Shown: piece by piece, positions 44,590 to 55,015 of the stretch
Layout: the number at the start of each line of letters is the position of its first letter
Position numbering within the stretch: the stretch's first letter is position 1
Assembly: GCA_037176725.1 (NCBI GenBank)
Contig: JAZBRS010000057.1
Location: forward strand, 87,317,501 to 87,381,500
Reading direction: 5' to 3'
Origin: Posidonia oceanica
Taxonomy: Eukaryota > Streptophyta > Magnoliopsida > Alismatales > Posidoniaceae
DNA: 64,000 nt
Translations under genes and position numbers: made by a program
Notes under the pieces: generated by a model
Seen by the model: the letters and a program-made list of their open reading frames with translations, nothing else
What the model was told of the DNA's origin: nothing
Databases searched by the model: none

Positions 44590-46133
44590 GTCCCTGAAAT
44601 TCACCTCCAAGAAAACAGATAGGGGTACTGTGAACGGATGTCCACCTCATGCTCCCAAGTAATCTCCTTGGAGCCATGATGCCGCCACTGAACCAGAACG
44701 AGTGGAACCACCTTGTTCCTCAGGACTCGCTCTTTCCTGTCAAGAATCTGGACAGCATCCTCTACCAAGGATACATCCTCTTGCAACTCCCCTGGCTAAA
44801 CTGGCATCACCTGAGATGCATCAGCCAAGCACTTTATCAACATAGAGACATAGAATATGCTATGCACGCCTGATAGATCCAGAGTTAATTCTAACTTATA
44901 AGGCACTTTACCAACCCTCTTGGAGATTCTATAATGCCCAATGTAGCAAGAACTCTGCTTTCCCTGCCTGCCAAACTTCATTAGTCCTTTGGTGGGTGAC
45001 ACCTTTAGAAAAATGAAGTCCCCCATTTCGAATTCGAAAGGTCTCTGCCTCCTATCTGCATAGCTTTTCTATCTGCTCTGTGCAACCACTAATCTCTTGT
45101 GAATCAAATCCACTCGGTTTGAATACTGTTGCATGATTTCTAGACCAAGAAGTCGGCACTCTCCTACTTCGCTCCAAGAAGTGGGTGACCTACATGGTCT
45201 CCAATACAGAGCTTCGTATGGGACCATTCCAATGCTGGAGTGATAGTTGTTGTAGGCGAACTCAATCAATGGCAAATGGTCTTTCCAGTTGCCCTTGAGG
45301 TCTAGGGCACAGACCCTCAACATGTCTTCCAATGCCTGAATGGTTCTCTCGGTCTGACCATCTGTTTGTGGATGGGAAGCAGTGCTAAAGTTCAACACGG
45401 TACCAAACGCCTCATGAGTTGCTCCCCAGAATCTCGATGTGAACCGAGTATCTCTATCGGACACAATCGACACAGGAACCCCATGCAGATGGACGATCTC
45501 AAACATATATAACTTTTCCAGCTGCGACAAAGGGAGATTCACTCGCATAGCTAGGAAATGCGCTGACTTCGTGAACCGATCTACAATTACCCACACTGTG
45601 TCATTCTTTCTTCTAGTCTTGGGTAATCCTATCATGAAGTCCATGGTGATATGCTTCCACTTCCATACTGGAATATCCAGAGGCTACAGCATCCCTCCAG
45701 CTTTTTGATGCTCGGCCTTTACCATCTGGCAGGTTATACAATTGGCCACATGCTCAGCTATATCTCTCTTCATCCCGGGCCACCAAAAGTTCATCTTTAA
45801 GTCTTTGTACATCTTGGTGCTCTTTGGATGAATAGTATACATAGACTGGTGCGTTTCATCCAATAGTCACTGCTTTACTTCCTCCACCTGAGGCATGTAT
45901 AAACGCAGATCATATCTCAGTCTACCATCAATACCAACAGAAATGTAGTGTTCCTCTCCCACCTCCAACTTTCCCCAAGTCTCCTGTACAAATGAGCCCA
46001 TTCGCTGAGCATCCACAATCACCTCCACTAATCTAGGGTGGATAGACAAATTAGCCACCCAAGCTCCAATGGGTTCCTGAGACTGCCTCCTAGGTCTGCA
46101 CTCGACCAGACCTTCCAACATGTGCCATTTGTA
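44590..46133 (-). pseudogene. Ty3/gypsy pol fragment: integrase and chromodomain-like end
   Basis: From right to left on the minus strand there is a short end of the RNase H/linker region (from MLEGLVECRP). The H2C2 zinc finger follows (HPKSTKMY...NCITCQMVKAEHQK). Next comes the integrase core with MDFMIGLP, VIVDRFTKSAHF, VSDRDTRF and RTIQALEDMLR, whose Asp, Asp and Glu are the catalytic triad. The GDFIFLKVSP and RVGKVPYKLELT stretch follows, and finally VQWRHHGSKEITWEHE, like a chromodomain, ending 20 bases or so before the polypurine tract. Integrase joins the DNA copy to the host chromosome. Stops break the frame, one of them CAG to TAG before LDIPVWKW. Order and motifs fit a Tekay/Del-type chromovirus. 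Confidence 0.9.
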
Positions 46134-48107
46134 GATATCCTATTTTAGCACTCCCCTATTGGTATTAAGTTTCATCACACCATAGCATGTTCCATTCATC
46201 CTTAGAGGCCTTTCTCTCAGTCTAAATACTCTCTTAATAATCATTTGCTAATTCAAGTCATAAGACGCAGAAAATGTAGCGTTCAACGTTAGACGCAAGG
46301 ATTCTAGCGTCCTACGTTGAATGCTAGAACGCCTGCGTTTTACATCTCCAGGTCATTTTCTATTCCATATCAGTCAAACTTTCCATTTTTGGATTCAAGA
46401 TAAATTTTTAATATTTTCAAACGAGTCTTTTTGCCTTATTTAGAGGTCTTTATTACCTAATTAAATAACTTGTTTGACCACATTTGACTTGGCACTTCAA
46501 ATTTGGCAAGTTCTAAGTATGGGTGTGTAAGATGCTGAGTTACTTGTGTCTTACATTAAACACAGTCAGTCACGCGTCTTATACCTGACAGCCTAGTCTC
46601 ACTACGCCAACCACTTTCTTTCTTTGGAAAATTTTGAATTCAAATGTTTCATTTTTTTTGGAAAATCTGGTGATCATGCGTGGCATTAATCAAGCTTTAA
46701 CTATGCTTTATTGCTCATTAATTGGAGGAATATTCCTTCATTAATTAGGCCTGGACATCTAGAGGTTGTAGAACGCTAGGGTTCATGCGTTCTATGTAGG
46801 ATGCTAGGATTCCTGTATTCAACACCCCAGATTTGGCAATTTACTGTTGCAGCTGTATAATCTTACCAATTTTGGGTTCCTTGCCATTTCTTGACTCACC
46901 TATGCCCCTATAAATACATGGGTATCCCAAGCACCAAGTAGACAGAGGGAGACCAGAATTTGGGGGGAAATTTCAGAGAGGAGAATTTCTCGAAAATTTG
47001 AGAGCAATTTAAAGTGAGGGATTTGTGAGAAAATTAGAAAAGAGGAGTGAAAAACAAGGTCTAAGTTCTCTACCGTCTTCGACCACATTGACATCTTGCA
47101 TATAGTCCACAAGTTCAAAAGGGAGTTTTCTTTTAGTGTTTTTGGCATATTGCATTTCATTTTTATGCAAGTTGTAGTTAGGCATCTACATTTAGTAGCA
47201 ACTGGAGGGATAAAACCCTTTGGGTAAGTATCTTTCCTTTTGTTTCATGTTAATTATAATTTGTTTTATTGAATTACTTACTACACTTTATTAATTTGCA
47301 TATTTTAATTTTATTTTGCAAGGAGAAGAAGAGGAAGAATAAGCTCACCAGTATGGGCATCCTTAGGCAACACTGGCGTTGTCTTAAGGTAGCTGAATCC
47401 GCATCAACAACACATCTCCCCAGGCATTTCGAGGACTAGTGTTTAGCGAATTGAGAGTGGCAATTACACCGATTTCATCACCTGTGGAGTGAAGGAACCG
47501 CGAACAAACCAAAGGGATGTAAACGAAGCGGAGCGACGAAACGCATAAATGCTTCCCCAAAAATCCCGTATCCACAGATTAGTGATCATGATAGGACGGT
47601 TAAAAGTGTCCCTGTGCTAAGGTGAGCACCCTCCTCTTCTTTCTTCTTCATGTCCTTGCAATATTTGTTTCATTTCGTGGATTTTCGAGCTCGTGGCGAA
47701 ATTCCTCTTAGTGTGTTGAGGCATCGCGACTCCTCGCTTATTTGGGGTTTTATGTGCTTAAATACATGCAACCACTTCTCGTTTGGGTTTGAATTCTCGG
47801 GAGCAAAGGTGGTTGAATTAAAAGAGACAGTTTTTCTGAAAAATTCACTGTCCGTGTGTTAAATGCAAGCCTGGATGCGTCTTACATAAGATGCACCAAT
47901 TTCTGCGTCTTACACTTCTGAACAGAAACTCATTCTGTTTTCAAACTTTTCCTTTGATTTCTTTATATAACTGGTCCAGGCATTGAGGTGTGAGGTGATC
48001 GGCTTCTACCATAGGGACCGGAACCTTGATCTTTGGGTGCTTTTCAAAAAAAAATTATTACAATAAAAATCAAGTTTCCTCCGTGACTTGCATAACTGGT
48101 CCCCCAG
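46134..48107 (+). repeat. LTR-like segment with TATA box and GCGTC dyad modules
   Basis: It has CCCCTATAAATACATGGG at about 46908-46925, a good TATA box, followed by a purine-rich leader. Degenerate dyads such as AGACGC...GCGTCC and TTAAATGC...GCGTCTTACATAAG occur near 46260-46345, 46525-46590, 46770-46820 and 47860-47915. Similar modules occur at 2700-4560. It replaces the gag-to-RNase H region of the gypsy element and the outer edge of its 5' LTR. It is therefore an insertion followed by deletion, or a recombination product. Confidence 0.5.
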
Positions 48108-50970
48108 GCATCACAACCCAAAATGCTAACACACACCTGGTCAACATGAATAAATAATTCAAAATAAATAACTGAAACAACACCTAACTCTACCCAGAAC
48201 CTATGGTGTGCAGCTATGTGGCTCCACTTCTATGCACTAGACTGGATTGCGAATCCACAATCTGCACCTGCCAAAAGAAAACCAAGAAAACACACATAAG
48301 TGACATCTAATAGCCACTCAATACACACCTACCACTACAGAAATAACAAACTGAAATTGGAGCCACTAGCACTCGACTCCCATGCCACTCGACTGCCCCT
48401 CTCGACAGTACTAAGTCCAAGGACTTACAAACCACTAATACTTGCAAGATTCTATGGCAAACAAACATGAAATCCGTTTTTTAAAAACATGTTTTTCAAA
48501 ACCATTTTCTATTTTCTTTCCAAAACACGTGTATTTTGAAATCTCTTTATGCACTCTTGGAATGGCTACTTTACGCCAAACTAAGTCCAAAAACTAGCAT
48601 AAAACCATGTCTCAAAATCAAAGTCTCCTATAGATCAGAGCCTAAAAATTTGAAACAGAGCTTAGAAAACTACAACTCACGCACCCAGCGTGAAAACCTA
48701 TTGTGTCACAGGATATGCTCTCTGAGCGTCCTAACTCGGGCACTTGGGAACTCTAACCCTGGTCCCTACTAGCACTTGACAACCATAACCTCAGACTCAT
48801 ACCTGACCGTCCAGGGGTATTAATCGTCCCTTGTCCGCCAGTACGATCCTACAACTGTTGTGGCTTTTACAACTCAACAACCACGACCTCAAACTCGTAC
48901 TTGACCCTCCAGGAGTATCAATCGTCCCTGGTTTGTCATTACGATCCTACGGTCCTTGTGGTTCCTACCAAAACCACGAAAATAATTTTCCAAAATCTTT
49001 ACAAATCTAGGCATTTCTTTTACAAATTCCTTTGCAAACTATTTCGAAAAAACATTACAAAATCGCCTTGAGAATGCCACAAAAATTCCACACGAAAGCC
49101 ATGCAAAATTACAAAACTTTACCTACACATCAAGCCAAAACTATGCACAAGGCAATATACAAAATCCGTCAAAGATCCGGCCTCAAAACACATCAAAACT
49201 CCTTGCTGCAGTGCGCCAGGGGGTCGCGTCACCCCTGCTACAGCCGCTTGCAGCAGCAAGCCGAGCTTGCCTATTGCGAACCCAAAACCTCAAATCCTGC
49301 AAAACACGAATCCAAGCACAAAAACTCTCGGGAATAGAAATTTAGGCCTTAATCTACGCATCCATGAAGTAACCACACTGATCCAACCAAGAATCGGCCC
49401 AAAATCATCAAAATGGGACGAGTTCCCTCCGTAGGAACCCATTACAGTCGCGGCACCTCTGCCGCCCAACGATCCCACCTACGGGATCCAACCGCACGAT
49501 ACCTTACACCGGCGCCTCGCTTCACCCCCCACACGGTCGTGGTTTGATGTCCCAACTCGCACCCAGCGGTGACGTCCACTGCAACCTGGGAACGGCGGTG
49601 GCTGCGGCTACTCACAACTTCTCCTGGCTGCGACATGACGACGACGGTGCACCCAACAACTCCAGCGTCACGACGGCGACGACACAAAGACGGTCACAAT
49701 GGCAGTGAGCGGCAGCGATCTCCCTCCTCTCCTTCTCTCACGAGTCTCTCTCTCTCCCCTAGTTTCTCCTTCTCTTCTTCCTCCACTCTCTCTGGCTTTC
49801 TCCCCTGTTGGACCCTGGCTTCTCCACCTCCTCCCTCTATTTTCTTCTGTCTTTCGCTCGACGCCATCCCAACTCCCTTTATAAAACGCCTGTGTCTCGA
49901 CACCTTTTGCAAAACACGGGGCAAAAATATTCATGGGTTACAAACGATAAAAGGAAGTCACGGGCGGTGCTGTGGCATTTTGGGATTTCATCCCTCCCTC
50001 GGACTCCGCACATTCACCGGACACAATACGCCAAAATATTGGCACAACGCAATGGACCAAGGAGAAACCACGGGCATAATATACAAAATGGAGAATCGAA
50101 AGAGGAAGACAACCACGAATCCGCTTTGATTATCCAAAGTGTACTTACAATTTTAGGTAATCAAATCCCAATTCACCCAGCCAGGCTCACCATAAAAACA
50201 CCAAGAATACAATCAAGTGGGAATTAAATCCCAAAACAGAAACTTACAACCTTCAGTAACCTAGACTGACAAAATGCGCTCACAAATCGCACTAGCATTA
50301 CACACATGTGATACATGTCAGAAATACACGCATACCATATGCATCAAAAATACGTGCAATCAATACGCGTCTGTCCTTGTTGCCACCCCATTTTGACAGT
50401 CGGACGATGGTAGATCTCTCCGGAAGCAAGCTCGGATAATGGCATGGCAGACCCAAACCTTAACCCATTTAAATCCCACCAAAACCCTTCAAAATTAACC
50501 TAAAATCCTCACAAAACACTCAAGCCCATTTACACAAAGGCCTTGGCCCACCAACAGCCCAGCCAGCTTGCAGCAAGCCTTGTTGGAGAGGGAGACCCTT
50601 GGTCACCACTAGGGGTGCACATGGTTCGGTCAGAACTGGTTAACCGAACCGAACCGAATCATTTTTTATGGTTTGGTTTGGTTTTGATTTGTCGATGGTT
50701 CGGTTCGGTTCTCAAATTTTGGAACCGATCTTAGTGGTTCAGTTCTTGGTTCTTGGTAGGATTAATCGAACCGAATCGAACCAAGAATCGATCTAAATAT
50801 TAATATATTATTATATATATATACATCTAACATCTCCACCCTTCATTTAATACTTTTAAATCTCCACCGTTAATCTTTATTTAATACAGTATAAAACCCT
50901 TTTACAATTCAGTCGAAACCCTATCCCTAATCCCTGTATCCCACATCCGTTTCTTCACATTTTCATTTTT

Positions 50971-51560
50971 CACTCCCGAGTCCCGCCGACCACTCCACCG
51001 CTCCAGCCTCCAGCGAGGCAGCGACTAGCCCACTACCCCACCACCAAGGCACCAACGGCGACAACGAGGAGCAAGACACCGCCGTCTCCTCCACCCACTT
51101 GATCATCTCCTCCGTCCTCCAACCCGACAGGGCCTAAACCCCCTCCAGCAACCTCAGCACTCTAGGCAACCTCACTCCAGGCCTAAACCCCCTCGGCGAC
51201 ATCTCCTCCAGCAACCTCACTCCGGGCTCCGGCAACTTTTCACTCCCGAGTCCCGCCGACCGCTCCACCGCTCCAGCCTCCAGCGAGGCAGCGACCAGCC
51301 CACCACCCCAGCACCAAGGCACCAATGGCGACAACGAGGAGGAAGACACTGCCGTCTCCTCCACCCACTTGATCATCTCCTCCGTCCTTCAACCCGACAG
51401 GGCCTAAACCCCCTCCAGCAACCTCAGCACTCTAGGCAACCTCACTCCGGGCCTAAACCCCCTCGACGACATCCCCTCCAGCAACCTCACTCCAGGCCTA
51501 AACCCCCTCGGCGACATCCCCTCCAGCAACCACACTCCGGGCTCTGGCAACTTTTCACTC
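50971..51560. repeat. 270-bp GC-rich tandem repeat in the hAT leader
   Basis: CACTCCCGAGTCCCGCCGAC starts units at 50971 and 51241. Each continues through GCGAGGCAGCGAC, GGCGACAACGAGGA and CGACAGGGCCTAAACCCC. Sub-repeats of about 55 bp with GCCTAAACCCCCTCG(G/A)CGACAT follow, to 51560. It lies upstream of the transposase start. Confidence 0.85.
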
Positions 51561-51745
51561 CAGGCTCCCGCTGCTCTAGCCACCAGGGGACCAGCTACCG
51601 CCGATCTGTTGCAAGGTGAGTCTTCTGTCTTCACTAATCTTCAGTGATTCAATCTTCACTCACTACTCTTCACTCTTCAGTGATTCAGCGATCTATTTGC
51701 TTATTTTTTTTCTTCATTCATTTAGGTTTGAAGAATAACGTCAAG

Positions 51746-54335
51746 ATGGAATCGTCTGAAAGTATTTCCTCACCAACTCAAGTAATGTATATGCTATTTA
51801 CAATCTTTTTCACTTGGATGTGTGACACTATTTAAAAAGAAAGTTGCATTTGTATCTGCTGCTTATGGTATTTCTGTAAGTTTGTTTCATAACTTGGTGA
51901 TAGTTTATTAACATTCTTTTATGTCTGCCTAAATTTTTAACATCCACTTACTGGGTTCTGGTTTGTCCACAAATGCTTGATGGCTTTGTAGATTTTTTCC
52001 AATTCATTTTGGCCCTTTGTTATGTCTTATTCTTTTATTCTTTCTAGCAAGAAATTCTGAACCATAAAACTGGATTGGCAACATTCTCTGCTCAGACAAT
52101 CAATCACATGATTATAAGTGTACACTGTACTTGGCGACCTTTATTTAGAAATTTATTCAATTTAGAAATCTCCTTTGGTTTATTTGATAATGAACTGTCT
52201 CCTTTGGTTTATTTGATACTGAGTTGGTAAGAATAAGAATGGCCCTTTGATGTTGCTATACACTGTACTTGGCTGAATTTGTAACGTTGAATTTGTAACT
52301 TTGGTTTTTGTTTATATAATAGATTGTGAGTATTGGAGATAATAATGTCAGTAACAACAATCAAATAATAGAAGAGAACACAAAGGAGACATCGACCACA
52401 ACTAGTTCACATACTAAGGTATGCAAGAAAAGAGCCAGTAAGGAAAAGTCTGAGGCTTGGAATCACTTCACACAAGAAAAGGATGCTTCTGATAAATTGC
52501 AAAAGATATTATGCAATTATTGTAAGTCTAGATTTTCTACTTTAACTGCCACTTCTAGTCTAAAAAAACATCTTTCAATATGTTCAAAATACAAAGTAGA
52601 CAAGAAGCAAAAAACATTAGCATTCAATGCCAATGATGTAGGGAAAACAGAATTAGTTTCTTGGAAGTTTAATAATGACAAAGCTAGAAATGCTTTTACT
52701 AGAATGATTGTTATGGAAGAATTGCCTTTTCTTTTTTCTGAATGTGTTGGATTTCGGAATTTCATGGCTATTGTACAACCACAATTCAATGCTTTATCAC
52801 GCACTACCATTGTTAGAGATGTCTTGAACCTTCATGAAAGTGAGAAGTCAAAGTTAAAGGCAGTTTTAAATAAGTCTACTCAAGGAATTTGCCTCACTAC
52901 TGACACATGGACTTCAATACAAAATATGTCTTACTTGTGTCTTACAGTTCATTTCATTGATGAGGAATGGAAACTTCATAAGAAAATCATAAGCTTTGTT
53001 GTGGTTCCTGGTCACAGTGGTAAAGAGATTGGTAAAACAATTGAATCATGCCTTCTTGATTGGGACATAGAAAAGGTTATATCTGTAACAGTAGATAATG
53101 CTTCTTCTAATGATGTTGCCTTAGAATACTTGAAAAGAAATCTTTCAAAAAAGAACAAGCTCATTTGTGATGGCAAGTTTTTTCATGTTAGATGTTGTGC
53201 ACACATTTTAAACTTGATTGTTAAAGATGGCATGAGTGAGGTGCAAACTTCAATCAATGCTATTCATGGTGTAGTTAGACATGTTAAAAGTTCTCCTGCT
53301 AGAGCTAAACAATTTAAGACATGTGTGGAACAAAAAAGAATAACATCTAAAGCAGCATTATGCCATGATATGCCAACAAGGTGGAATTCTACCTACCTAA
53401 TGTTGGAAAGTGCTTTAAAGTTTCAAAAAGCATTTGAAAGGATGGAGGAAGAGACACAATTTGTGCATGACTTAAAGTTAACACCTCCAACTATTGAAGA
53501 TTGGAATAATGCACGGGTTCTTACTAAGTTTCTTAAGCATTTCTTTGATGCTACCAAGACATTGTCTGCATCTTTGCATGTCACATCTAATTGTTACTTT
53601 GATGAGATTTTCAACATTGAAAAGGTCTTGAATGATTGGTGCAATAGCAATGATCTAAGTCTATGCTTAATGGCTCGAAAGATGAAAGAAAAATTTAACA
53701 AGTATTGGGGGAGACTTGAAAAAATCAATTTTTTTTTATTAGTTGCTGTTTTGTTGGATCCTTGGTTCAAGTTGAAGTATGTTAAATTCTGTTTTGCTAC
53801 TGTTTATAATGAAGAAACTGTTATTGAGTTAATGAAATATGTGGAGGACACATTGAAAGTTTTGTATGAAGAATATCAAGCAAAGTATTCAAATGTTAGT
53901 GTACCTTCCACACTAGTTGGGGATTCACAAGCTATGGATATGACTGAACAAGAGGAGGATGACATGGAATCTTTGAAATTGGCATTTTGAAAGAAGTTAG
54001 AAGAGGAAGAGAATATAAAATTCAAATTAGTGTTGGATAAGTACATGAGTGAAAATTGTGAAAGGAAGAAGGCTCTTTTGACATTTTGGCTTGATGGAAA
54101 GTAAACTCAAGCAAGTATAAGATACTTTCTCACATTACAAGAGATGTTTTTTCTATTCCGGTTTCCACTGTTGCTTCAGAATCAACATTGCATGGGTGGC
54201 CGTATACTTGATCAATATAGAAGCTCCTTAACTCCAAAGCTTGTAGAATGCTTGATATGCACAAAAGATTGGATAAGAGACACATCTCTTAAACTTGATG
54301 AAAATTTTGAAGAACTTGAAAAAATTGAAATGTAA
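51746..54335 (+). pseudogene. hAT transposase (BED zinc finger, RNase H-like core, hATC domain), recently broken
   Basis: Exon 1 (51746-51781) gives MESSESISSPTQ and joins in phase to exon 2 at 52323 across a GT-AG intron. Exon 2 carries a BED zinc finger (ILCNYCKSRF...LKKHLSIC). The core has TTDTWTSIQNMSYLCLTVHF, VTVDNASSNDVALEYL, FFHVRCCAHILNLIV, DMPTRWNSTYLML and LLDPWFKLKYV, where Arg is usual in place of W. The frame meets TGA at 53988-53990. The lost C-terminus is still readable beyond: LDKYMSEN, then after a frameshift SHITRDVFSIPVSTVASES. After a second disruption comes GGRILDQYRSSLTPKLVE (54144-54335 frame), the dimerisation domain. Few lesions and a long intact frame point to recent loss of function. 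Confidence 0.92.
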
Positions 54336-54678
54336 GGTACACTCTCATTTATCTTTATCTTTTTTATAATTTCAATAATGATAAATATGTTTATGATAAT
54401 GTATATGTTTGACATTATTATGTTCTCCTTTGTAGTTAATGGAGATAAGCAAAAGGAAAGCAAGGTTGAAGTATGAGCTGAATCAATTTATTTCATACAT
54501 GTGGTAATTTATTTGATACATGTGATTTTTATTTGATTTGCAAGATTTCATTATTATGTTCAATTGATTATTATGTGGATGTTTTATTTGATACAGGTGA
54601 TGTGGATGCTTTATTTTATTGCAAAGTTACTATGGTTGCTCTTATATTCAAGCAATCAAGCTAGAACAATAGATATCA

Positions 54679-55015
54679 GACATTGTTTTGTTCATTTTAT
54701 ATGTAGTTGGGTTGAAAGTATGCATGCAGAAATCAGAATTGCAGATTCCAGACGTGTTTTTAAAGTTCTAGATGCACTATGTCAGACATTGTGGATGTAA
54801 TGTACTAATGTAGTACTATATCAAACATTGTTTTATTCATTTTATATTTAGTTGGGTTGAAAGTATGCATGCAGAAATCAGAATTGCAGATTGTAGACGT
54901 GTTTTTAAAGTTCTAGATGCATTATGTCAAACATTGTGGATGTAATGTACTAATGTAGTACTATATGAGACATTGTTTTGTTCATTTTATATGTAGTTGG
55001 GTTGAAACTTGAAAG
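54679..55015. repeat. 145-bp tandem repeat near the 3' end of the hAT element
   Basis: Units beginning ACATTGTTTTGTTCATTTTA start at about 54679, 54824 and 54969. The first two are complete and nearly identical (GCATGCAGAAATCAGAATTG, GACGTGTTTTTAAAG) and the third is short. Confidence 0.85.

Noticed and set aside
45069..45644. Integrated plant pararetrovirus or other virus
   Set aside because: The integrase core, chromodomain-like end, polypurine tract and flanking LTRs identify a Ty3/gypsy retrotransposon. Plant pararetroviruses lack integrase.
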